Shown one piece after another: positions 11,845 through 22,600 of a stretch of DNA of 64,000 nucleotides. The position numbers and the translations under genes are program-made. Source of the stretch: Casuarina equisetifolia (taxonomy: Eukaryota > Streptophyta > Magnoliopsida > Fagales > Casuarinaceae); assembly GCA_028551475.1 (NCBI GenBank), contig CM052362.1, forward strand, positions 20,876,021-20,940,020. Direction: 5' to 3'. The notes beneath the pieces were generated by a model. The model was not told the origin of the DNA and ran no database searches. It worked only from the letters and a program-made list of their open reading frames with translations. The first letter of the stretch is position 1. Every line of letters starts with the position of its first letter.

Positions 11845-14800
11845 TTAATGAGTCAAAAAAAGAAGCAAGTAAGAGAAACCCTTATATTTTGCAAGTCCAA
11901 TACAATATTAGGTGGTCCTTCAGGTATCATAAAATATTCATTGATGGGAATGATTGAAATGAATTTGATAAGGTAGAGAAAACAAGCAACTAAGAAAAGT
12001 CTTTCTATATTACACATTAAAGACATAATTAAGATTCCTATTTCAAGAAAACCAATGGCACTCTCATATTAAGACTTTTCAATGTGCAAAGACTTTATGT
12101 TCAACATTTAAACAAGAGAAGGAACATGAGACAATAGCAATAACCTTTGCATTCAAGTAGAAAATTTAAGTAGCAAAGAATATTATTATTGACCTTAATG
12201 CACTACAAAAATGATTGAGTAGGAATTTGGAGAAATGGGCCATATAGCATCAAGGAACGATTGGCTCTTTCCATGACTAGTTATAGCAAGTCAAGGATAA
12301 GAAGCAAGCAAGAAAAATCCTTATATTTTGCAAGTCCAACACGGCATCGAGTGGTCCCTCAAGTATCATGAAATATCCATTGATAGGAATGGTTGAAAGG
12401 AATTTGATAAGATAAAGAAAACAAGCAACTAAGAAAAGTCTTTTTCTATTGCACATCAAAGACATAATAATGATTCCTACATCATGAAAACCAATGGCAC
12501 TCTCATATTAAGACTTTTCAATGTGCAAAGACTTTATGGTCAACATTCAAACAAGATAAGGAATGTAAGACACCATAGTAGCGATAACCTTTGCATTCAA
12601 GTAGAAAATTTAAGTAGCAAAGAATATTATTATTAACCTTAATGCACCACAAAAATGATTGAGTAGGAATTTGGAGAAATGGGCCATATAGCATCAAGGA
12701 ACAATTGGTTCTTTCTATGACTAGTTGTAGCAAGTCAAGGATAAGAAGCAAGCAAGAAAAATCTTTATATTTTACAAGTCCAACATGGTATCAGGTGGTC
12801 CTTCAAGTATCATGAAATATCCATTGATAGGAATGGTTGAAAGGAATTTAATAAGACAGAGAAAACAAACAACTAAGAATGGTCTTTCTATATTGCACAT
12901 CAAAGACATAATTAAGATTCCTATCTCAAGAAAACCCATGACACTCTCATATTAAGACTCTTTAATGTACAAAGACTTTATGGTTAACATTCAAACAAGA
13001 GAGGGAAATGTGAGACACCATAGTGACGATAACCTTTGCATTCATGTAGAAAATTTGAGTAGCAAAAAATATTATTATTGACCTCAATGCACCATAGGAA
13101 TGATTGAGTGGGAATTTGGAGAAATGTGCCTCATAGCATCAACGAACAATTGGATCTTGCCATGACTAGTTTTAACAAGTCAAAGATAAGAAGCATGTAA
13201 GAAAAAACCCTTATATTTTAGAAGTACAACATGGTATTAAGTGATCCTTCAAGTATTATGAAACGTTCATTAATGGGAATGATTGAAATGAATTTGATAA
13301 GGTAGAGAAAACAAGCAAGTAAGAATAGTCTTTCTATATTGCACATCAAAGACATAATTAAGATTTCTATATCAAGAAAACCAATGGCATTCTCATATTA
13401 AGAATTTTCAATGTGCAAAGACTTTATGTTTAACATTTAAACAAGAGAGGGAACATGAGATACCATAGCAGCGATAACCTTTGCATTCAAGTAGAACATT
13501 TAAGTACCAAAGAATATTATTATTGACCTTAATGCACCACAAAAATGATTGAGTAGGAATTTGGAGAAATGGGCCATATAGCATCAAGGAACGATTGGCT
13601 CTTTCCAGGACTAGTTGTAGCAAGTCAAGGATTAGAAGCAAGTAAGAAAAATCCTTGTATTTTGCAAGTCCAACACAGTATCAAGTGGCCCTTTAAGTAT
13701 TATGAAATATCCATTGATAGGAATGGTTGAAAGGAATTTGATAAGACAAAAGAAAACAAGCAACTAAGAAAAGTCTTTCTCTATTACACATTAAAGACAT
13801 AATAATGATTCTTACCTCATAAAAACCAATGGCACCATCATATTAAGATTTTTCAATGTACAAAGACTTTATGTTCAACATTTAAACAAGGGAGGGAACA
13901 TGAAAACCATAGTAATGGTAACCTTTGCATTCAAATAGAAAATTTGAATAGTAAAGAATAGTATTATTGACCTTAATGCACCATACGAATGATCAAGTGG
14001 GAATTCGGAGAAATGGGCCATATAGCATCAACAAACAATGGCTCTTGCCATGACTAGTTCTTGCAATTCAAGGATAAGAAACGAGTAAGAAAAATCTTTA
14101 TATTTTGCAAGTCTAACACAGTATTAGGTGGTCCTTTAAGTATCATGAAACATCCATTGATGGGAATGGTTGAAAGGGATTTGATAAGACAAAGAAAAGA
14201 AGCAATCAAAAAAAGATTTTTTATATTTCATATTAGAGACATAATTGAGATTTTTATCTCAAGAAAATCTATGATGCTTTCATATTAAGACTATTCATTT
14301 AATGCACCACAGGAAAGATCCAGTGGGAATTTGGAGAAATAGGCCACATAGCATCAACGAATGATTGACTCTTGCCATGACTACTTTTAACAAGTCAAGG
14401 ATAAAAAGCAAGCAAGAAGAACCTTTATATTTTGCAAGTCCAATAGGGTATTAGGTGGTCCTTCAAGTATCATGAAATGTCCATTAATAAGAATAATTGA
14501 AAAGAATTTGATAAGATAAAGAAAACAAGTAACTAAGAAAAGCCTTTCTCTATTGCACATCAAAGATGTAATAAAGATTCATATCTCAAGAAAACTAATG
14601 ACACTCTCATATTAAGACTTTTCAATGTGTAAAGACTTTATGTTTAACATTCAAATAAGAGAGGGAACGTGATACACCATAGTAATGGTAACCTTTGCAT
14701 TCAAGTAAAAAATTTGAATAGTAAAGAATATTATTATTGACTTTAATGCACCACAAGAAAGATCAAGTGGGAATTTGGAAAAATAGGCCACATAACATCA

Positions 14801-15665
14801 ACAAACAATTGGCTCTTGCCATGACTAGTTATAGCAAGTCAAGGATAAGAAGCAAGCAAGAAAAATCCTTATATTTTGTAAGTCCAACACGATATCGGGT
14901 GGCCCTTCAAGTATCATGAAATATCCATTGATAGGAATGGTTGAAAGGAATTTGATAAGATAAAGAAAACAAGCAACTAAGAAAAGTCTTTCTCTATTAC
15001 ACATCAAAGACATAATAATGATTCCTACCTCAAGAAAACCAATGACACTCTCATATTAAGACTATTTAATGTGCAAAGACTTTATGGTCAACATTCAAAC
15101 AAGAGAGGGAATGTGAGACACCATAATAACGATAACCTTTGCATTCATGTAGAAAATTTAAGTAGCAAAGAATATTATTATTAACCTCAATGCACCAAAG
15201 GAATGATTGAGTGGGAATTTAGAAAAATGTGTCATATAGCATCAACGAATGATTGGATCTTGCCATGACTAGTTTTAACAAGTCAAAGATAAGAAGCATG
15301 TAAGAAAAAACCCTTATATTTTGCAAGTACAACATGGTATTAAGTGATCCTTCAAGTATCATGAAACGTCCATTGATGGGAGTGGTTGAAAGGGATTTGA
15401 TAAGACAAAGAAAAGAAGCAACCAAAAAAAGATTTTCTATATTGCATATTAGAAAAATAATTGAGATTTTTATCTCAAGAAAACCTATGATGCTTTCATA
15501 TTAAGACTATTCAGTGTACAAAGACATTATGATCAACATTCAAACGAGAGAGGAAGCAATAACAATAATATTTATATTCAAGGAGAAAAGAATTAGTATG
15601 GTCCTTAATGCACCATAGGGATAGTTGATGTGGGGTTTGAAAAAATGGGCCATGTAACATCCAAG
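11845..15665. repeat. 444-bp tandem repeat array, block 2 (about 9 units)
   Basis: TATATTTTGCAA-like markers begin at 11883, 12322, 12766, 13212, 13656, 14099, 14426, 14870 and 15315. Spacings are 439, 444, 446, 444, 443, 327, 444 and 445 bp, so one unit has lost about 117 bp. A final diverged half unit runs to about 15665. This is the longest of the four arrays. Repeated short ORFs on both strands (for example 12277-12465 minus, 14061-14288 plus) follow the repeat and do not resemble known proteins. Confidence 0.9.
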
Positions 15666-16864
15666 CTAGGCCATTCACAAGCCTAATCTGCATAGAAGAG
15701 CAATACTGACATTCTGGGAGAGGCTGTAAAATCTTCTTGGGCTGGTTGTCGGATAGATTGGGCAAGTGTTGTTAGTGGGCTTCAGCGGATGTCGACTCTT
15801 ACCGTGACTAGTTTTGGATAGGACTCTATATGGTGGGCATCAATGTTGTGGCTTTAAAGCAGCTGTGAGACTGAATTCAGGAACTGGGTGGCGTCTCGTA
15901 GCTGGCAATTGCAAGCATATGGTGGGCAACAATGTCGTGGGCCTTAGAGCTGTGTGAGACTGAATTCAGGAATGGGGTGGCTCCTCCTAGCCAGCGATTG
16001 CAAGCACAAGCTGCCTGGCCCCTCTGAAACCAATGTTGATGGCTTAGCGTGAGCCTGTAGGAATTCCTGTGCGTCGCAAATTAAGTTGAGCCTTGAGGTC
16101 TCAAGTCAGATTTTTAAGTCGCCATTTTGCTTCCTATTGGAGAACAGAGAAGCGTCGGCTCATTGGTTTTTCATATTCAATGGCAGTCCTAGTTTTAATT
16201 GAGGCTATTTCTTTGTTATGATGAACTGAATTAATTTTTTCAGGCCATTTTCAATTTAAATTTATTTAGACAATCTTCATTACAACAGCAATTTATGTTT
16301 TACTCACAGCCGTCCCTACATAACACCAAATTTCTCCACATCATATCCGATAAAACCTCCATTTCTTATCTCTCACTTTATTCACGAAGAACCAAATTTT
16401 TACATATAACCATATATCTCCATTTACCAACAGATGATACCTTCAAACTGAAATTCTCTTTACTGTTCGTTAGTATTTCCCTGAGGCCTTGCCACATCCG
16501 TGTACACACAAATGATCCCCGAGCTGTTCCTTTACTATCGATGGACTTGGAGAAACTCCATAACACCACGATAGTACCTATCTATTGCTTCGGCGAAGCC
16601 CATCCAAGCAAAGGGTCTCTCCCCTTGTTCCTATTCAGAACCTTTCGTATACTCTCAGAGTTCATTTATCTTGAGAAGGAAAGCACAACAAAACCAAGAT
16701 CCAACAATTATCTTACATTCCCTAGAGAAAATACAAACACTACAATTTATTATTTCATTTCTTCTCTTTGAAACATGAAACCCCCATCGTCAGAAGCACA
16801 CTCGCCCAATTTGAAACAATATCAGATCGCTAAAACCAATAAAATAAAAAATAAAAAAAAGATC
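15666..16864. other. spacer between repeat array and SDHAF4 copy 1
   Basis: Contains a two-fold direct repeat of about 90 bp (GGTGGGCATCAATG at about 15830 and its partner at about 15919, each followed by GACTGAATTCAGGAA), also present at 33760-33930 and 49990-50140. The last 200 or so bases are the conserved 3' side of SDHAF4. The 158-codon plus ORF at 16295-16771 changes frame and length in sister blocks and is not supported as a gene. Confidence 0.55.
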
Positions 16865-17197
16865 TCAGAAATCGGAGCAGCGACCGTTTCGCTCCCAATC
16901 GCCGTATCGAGTGGGCTCAGGCCCCCGTGGCCCACCGACCTCACCGGTCGCTTTATTCACGAAGACGCCGTCTGCCTTCTCGTTTTCATCTCCTGGTTGA
17001 CCTTCCTTTTCTTTGCTTTCGAGATCTTTTTCGGTAGCCTCTGCTCGTAGCTTGTCAGAGTTCTCTTCCAGAGGATATGGCTGCTGAGTCACGGAGAAGA
17101 TGAGTCGGCTCACTGATTTCGACCGGGAGAGAGTAACCAGGTCGGATCGAACATGAGAGATAGTTGAGAATAGACGGGGAAGATTGCTCGCCGCCAT
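16865..17197 (-). CDS. SDHAF4: Succinate dehydrogenase assembly factor 4, mitochondrial (copy 1)
   Basis: 110-residue protein of the DUF1674 family. In yeast and animals this matrix factor binds flavinated SDHA and helps its joining to SDHB during complex II assembly. The hallmark is the C-terminal end, EVGGPRGPEPTRYGDWERN followed by GRCSDF, complete here. Residues 1-40 are rich in Arg and Ser with few acids (MAASNLPRLFSTISHVRSD), as expected for a mitochondrial presequence; the middle is a charged linker (about residues 45-85). The start at 17197 is chosen because the sister copies begin at the same Met and the longer upstream reading has no family support. Copy 1 differs from the others at several sites (for example QPGDENEKADG) but has no lesion. 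It lies tail-on to the repeat spacer. Confidence 0.92.
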   Translation of the reverse strand: MAASNLPRLFSTISHVRSDLVTLSRSKSVSRLIFSVTQQPYPLEENSDKLRAEATEKDLESKEKEGQPGDENEKADGVFVNKATGEVGGPRGPEPTRYGDWERNGRCSDF

Positions 17198-17920
17198 TGA
17201 ACAGAGTGAGAGAGAGAAATAAACTCTCGCAAGTAGAGGGAGGTTGAAGCTACTTACTGAAGCTGTCCACGAGATAACGGCGTCGTGTTGCTGGCAAAAT
17301 CTGCAACGTGGACTATTTGATGGGCCCTGCTTTTGTCCAATCCGATAACAAGATCGGGCCTTCACAAAAAAGAAACGAGGAGAATAGCAATTATATCGGC
17401 GGTCATGAAAGAGAAGCCTCATTTTGTGGGGGTCTAATTGACCACCAAATTCTACATTTTTACTTTTTTTTTAATCTTTATTTTTCCCTAAGAATGATGA
17501 GATATAATCTACAACGTTAAATTTAGAATTAATGTATGTTTTCTTTCTGTTAAATATGATCGGATGGCTAGTAATTACTTTTGTTGCGTATGTTAACTAA
17601 AGGGGGAGACAAAAGGATAAAAGTGTTAATAAAAGTGTTAATAAAAGTGTTTTGGTCATTCTTTTTCTTTTAACCGCGGGTTGCGTCGACATCAAACAAA
17701 TCCGAGAGCCAACGAACCTGCGTTAGTCTAGCAATAATTAGAGGTCTATGATTTTATCTACGATTGGACCGAAACTCTTAAAAGGTTGATAACAAGTATT
17801 ATAATTTTGCCTTGTCGTATTGGGGCTTCCTTTAAGCAAGTCTCTGATAATAAAGATTCTGAGGCACCAAGCAAGCGCAAGAGGAGAGAGAGAGAGAGAG
17901 AGCAGGCGAAGAAGACGATA
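17198..17920. promoter_or_regulatory. divergent interval SDHAF4 copy 1 / KGD4-like exon
   Basis: Upstream region of SDHAF4 (minus) and of the broken plus-strand exon. It holds AAAAGTGTTAAT repeated about three times at 17617-17652 (only part of this is present at 52480) and a GA microsatellite at about 17883-17902 that would lie in the 5' UTR of the plus-strand gene. No TATA box is convincing. Confidence 0.4.
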
Positions 17921-17996
17921 ATAGGTGGCGGAGTTCAGGCCTTGAAGGGAATTCCTCGCATTAAATTCCCCCATAGACACCCAAAATCAGCTTCAG
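17921..17996 (+). pseudogene. first-exon relic, KGD4/MRPS36-like, start codon lost (copy 1)
   Basis: In frame this reads (I)GGGVQALKGIPRIKFPHRH and then PKSAS, ending CAG before GTTTTT, a good splice donor in phase 1. The position of the start codon holds ATA; the second copy at 35552 has ATG. The word P-R-I-K-F-P-x-R resembles the short conserved motif of the KGD4/MRPS36 family, a small subunit that ties E3 to the 2-oxoglutarate dehydrogenase complex in mitochondria. That family link rests on one motif and is tentative. No downstream exon is recognised before M2. Confidence 0.35.
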
Positions 17997-19640
17997 GTTT
18001 TTTCTCTCTCAATTTTTCCTTCCAATCTCTTTTCTTTTCCAAGCATTTTCTTTGCTTCCTCTGTCTTCTGTCGTTGATTGATTTTTGCATGAATTTCGTG
18101 TGCATATGGTGATGATTGATTCTTATATTTCGCACCACATACAGTACCACTTATAGCGTTAACCTAGTAAAATTAACCTACTGATTTTTTACAGTAAATT
18201 CTAGCACCTATGTGTTCTAAACAATCCTCAAATAATATGAGTTTTACAAAGGATTCCTTAAAGCAGAAAAGCTCCAAACCAAATTTCTAGGGTTTTAGTG
18301 AACAGAAACCTGAGATTCAATTTACTGCAATCTGGCCACAATAAAGTTCAAAAATACAAAAAAAAAAAAAAAACAAACGCAATAGTACTAATCTGAGCCT
18401 TAGAACAAAACCCCCCAAACTTTCAATTTAAGATTCGATTTCGGTATCCATTCTGCAGCTTCAGATCAGGGAATCGGCTTTTATGAAGAGGATCGGCAGC
18501 TTCGCCCTTGTCTCAGCTCCATTTTTTCATACGGGTCGACATGTTTCAAAATAGCCAAGGTTGTGTCAATTTTGTCCTGTAAATCGATCCTTCTTCAAAA
18601 CTTGTCGCATAGATTAGTAGAACGATTGTCCCTTCACGCAGAACAATGTCGTGTAGCTTCAGTTTATCACCCGTCTCATCTAATACGACGTCGTGTTGCT
18701 CTCCATGCTAATCATTCCTGCATTTCGAACACCGTTTTCGTTCATGAGCTCAAACGCGCAGATTAACACTTTTTTATCTATTTTTAAAAAGCCATTGTTT
18801 TGACGCACTGCTTTAGATAATGAAAAACGCATTTTGCGTATCACGTCGTTTTTAGATAAAGCATTAGACACGCGGACACCCATGACGTCTTTAGTGCGGT
18901 GATGTAAAGTTTATACTTATTTTATCCAAACCATATAGGCATATGCATTGCATTACATATTAGATAATTTTCAATAATTACACGAGGTATGAGTGCATTA
19001 AAAATGCACAAGTATGGGGAATTGATTACATTATAATATCATGTGTACAAAATTACAATTTCTAATGCCAATATTCCTTGTTCTTTGTTGCATGGTTTCT
19101 ACTAATACATAAACATATTTTTCGTGTAGTTGTTATCATTTGCTTTCATTAACAAAACTACAAAAATGAAAGACCCTTCTTTTCTCAACAACATTGTAGA
19201 AGAAAGCTATTAGCTCTAACTCTTGATATTTTTCTATTAGAAAGGATTCTAAGAATATGAAGATATATCTCTTAAGATATAGATATAATTGAGAAAGAAA
19301 AATAATTGTAAGTTACAAAAGAGATTGCTTGATAAATTATTTCCTACTTTTAGAACCTTGACACAAACATCAAGGATTAATCCAATTGTTAAAGCTAGAT
19401 TGACAAAGACAATAATTGGATAAAGAAGAATAGCACCATGCCTTCCCAACATAAACTCATTGATTATATATACATAGAATTTGAAGATTTGAAATTATGT
19501 AATAGTAGGATTTATCATAACTCAGCCCCTATACTTTGGTACTTCAAATAAAGATAAAGAATTAATTACAATGTATTAGGATATGAATTAACTTGCATCT
19601 ACAATCAAGTTGAGTGACTCGATTCATCTAACTGAATTGA
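17997..19640. other. spacer between KGD4-like relic and M2
   Basis: No confident gene. Two stretches are conserved in sister blocks: 18450-18900 (also 36000-36430, partly 52790-52910) and 18900-19640, the 3' flank of M2 (also 36420-37134 and 52900-53648). A 15-A run lies near 18359. The 67-codon minus ORFs at 18680-18883 and 19249-19452 are discussed as findings. Confidence 0.5.
19249..19452 (-). other. conserved 67-codon ORF with a membrane-helix-like segment
   Basis: Starts MLGRHGAILLYPIIVFVN and continues as a hydrophobic stretch, 190 bases 3' of the M2 stop. Copies at 36779-36982 (one or two changes) and 53285-53485 (start ATG lost by a small deletion). I do not recognise the protein. 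It may be part of the M-gene 3' UTR or a last exon; the lost start in the third copy argues against an essential gene. Confidence 0.25.
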
Positions 19641-22600
19641 TTAACAAGTTGAATCCAAATTTCCATTAACATCTGTTAAGAAGGGTCTGGGAGGCATTTG
19701 TAAGCATTCAACATCTTCTTCAAACATTTGTATAACTTTGTTCATTGAGGGGCGATCACTAGGCTTCATTTGAATGCACCACAAAGCAATTATAATCATC
19801 TTTTGAACTATTTTATTTTCCTCTTTTGTAGCACCTTCAATTTCTATGTTTTTTCCATCATGTAGTCGGTCATAAGCCCAAGTGGGAAAGTAAATTTGGC
19901 TTAAACAATTTGCATATGCATTCAAGTTCTTTCTTTTACCAGCCATTTCCATCAACAACATTCCAAAACTATAAACATCAGCTTTATATGAAATACCTCC
20001 AATATTTTTATAAAATAACTCGGGTGCCATATATCCCAATGTCCCTCTCGCAGCAGTTAAAGAAATAACACTATCATTTACCAAAGAAAATTTTGCAAGG
20101 CCAAAGTCAGAAACCTTGGGTGTAAACTTCTCATCAAGAAGAATATTGTGAGGCTTGATATCAAAATGTAAAATTTGCATCTCACATCCTCGATGTAAAT
20201 ATTCAATCCCATGAGCCACTCCTACTGCTATATGAAACATCTTATCATAACTCAAAGGGGTACTTACTTGTGAAAATATGTATTTATTTAAGGAGCCATT
20301 GGGCATGAACTCATACACCAAAGCTTGCTTTGACCCTTCAACACAAAAACCAATTAGTTGCACTATATTAGTATGATGAATCCTTCCAATAGTTGCAACT
20401 TCACTCATAAAATCTTGTCCATTAGCCTTGGAATTACATAACAGCTTTACAGCGACAAGGCAACCACTTTGAAGTGTTCCTTTAAATACAGAGCCATATC
20501 CTCCTTCACCCAATTTGTCCTTAAAACTTTTGGTCATCTTCTTGATATCTGAGTATGAGTATCTTATTGGCATGAGATTATTGTTCCTCACTAAAAATTC
20601 TTCAATAACATCATACTCAGACAAATGTCTCTTCCACCATTTATATGTCAAGAATGCCATCACAAAGGGAGCTCCAAGTATAGTTTTTACTGTTTGGTGG
20701 TATAATAGTACTGAAAAAAATCACCAATATAGATTGTAAGAGAATACATAGTTGTATTGCTGTTCAATTTTTTTTTTAACTATACTTACAGCTCAATAAC
20801 CTTAGATACTGGTGATTAACCACACTACTTTCTTTTTGGTTAAATACCTTTAATATTTCCATATTGGCTGTATGTTTAATTCATGTTTTATAGTGTAAAC
20901 AATAATCCGCTAAATAGCAGAAAAATTACTATAGAAGGGACCTACCGTAAAGCAAGGTGGCAAATGTAAGTACTCGAATTCCACCAGCTGCAATGAATAT
21001 GAAAAGGTGAATTGATTTAAAAAATTGCTTAAATAATTTTCACCTGGGGTCACACTCAAAAAGAAATAAAAGCGATAATGTAAAACTTCTGGACCATATA
21101 TTTGATCTTTAAATTGGATTATGCTCGATTCTGCGAACTTGAGCAAAGCTGTACTAGTAGATGACTTATTTACTAATTGAAGCTGAGAAGCACTGTTTCA
21201 GTTAGGTTATAATTCAATTGATGTGAAAATATGCATAGAATCTAACTCTTTCTAGCTATCTTATCAAGGAACGACGGAAGGCAAAGTCTTATTCAAGACA
21301 GGAAGAAAATTTCTCAAGGGGTTAATATTTTTCATTTCCTGGTTGCTGCCAAATCTAAATGAAACCTAAAATTTTAAGATCAACCATCTGCCAAGCACAT
21401 GGTCATCCTTTACTTGAGTAATCATCAAGGGCAACTGATTTAATTCTATATCATTATGACATTCGACAATATCATGCAAATAAGCTTCTGAGATCGAAAC
21501 CTTACCTTTGCCATAGTAGTCAAATGCATCTTCTCTTACTCCTATTTTGACAAAGAAAACAAGAATGTTAGTGTTGGGTAACTTAAAATTGGACTCAACA
21601 CTTCTTTAAAATTTAATATATCGTACTTGTTGTATTATCCATGTAAACACTAATGTTTCAGGTGAATTTAGCATTAGTTAGCTTAACAAGATTTCAGTTA
21701 GGTTTCAATGTAGAATTGAACTTCAAGGTCCATAGTTTGCAACTCATCTGATGTCCATTGGTGGTAAAGTTATTCGTAAAAGAAATAAGGATTACTTGTT
21801 TGCTCAAGCAACCTACTCATCTTTCATGGGATACTAAAGTTTGACAAGCTTGTAATGGAGGCTCTATTATCAAGGTTTCAGTTAGGTTATAATAGAATTA
21901 CCTGCTCACATGTATGGAATAGTAACTCTTTTTGGCTACCTTATCAAAGCAAAAATAGGAGAAGATAGAGAAAAATTTGAATTCAAGATAAGAAGTTGAT
22001 TTATTAAGACACTTATATTTTTCATTTTCTCGTTGCTTCCAAATCCAAATGAAGCCTCAAATATTTTTCATTTATGAAATTTAAAACTTGTTGTTTTTCA
22101 TTTTAATCAATAGATCAATCACTTTTCAAGCACCTGGTTGTCTTCAACTTGCATTATCAAAAAGGACAATTAACACAATTATATATTGCCGTTCCATACT
22201 AAACTATCGTGCAAATAACTCTTGAGATTGAAACCTCACCTGTCTCATGTATCTCATATTTTGATTCTTATTGCGCTTTTTTGACAAAGCGAACAATACC
22301 ATCCGCGTTTGGAAACTTAGCATTAAAATTCAGCATTTCCGTTAAAGTTGAAAGTTTTGTACCTTTATGCTGATTACTTAAACACTAACGTTAGAGGCCT
22401 AGGCTTTAAATTGGCTGAGCTCGATCCAATGAGCTTGAGGTTAGTTGTAGCAGTAAACGAATTATTTGTTTATTGATGCTGGCAAGCATAGTCAACCATT
22501 TCCCAAGACATATTTATATTTAGCTTAGCTCATCGCCAGGATGATTGATACAATTCCGTCTCATTGGATCACTTTGTTTCATCCTAGAAATTAAATTTGG

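Noticed and set aside
16295-16771. 158-codon plus ORF left of SDHAF4 copy 1
   Set aside because: Only its last part is shared with blocks 3 and 4, in shorter unrelated frames; it covers the 3' side of SDHAF4 on the other strand.
16865-17422. Longer 185-codon start for SDHAF4 copy 1
   Set aside because: The extension is absent from copies 2 and 3 in the same frame, and the 110-residue form matches the family.
17308-17520. Plus ORF beginning near the SDHAF4 promoter (also 35037-35318)
   Set aside because: Not kept in block 4 and no family resemblance; likely chance in promoter DNA.
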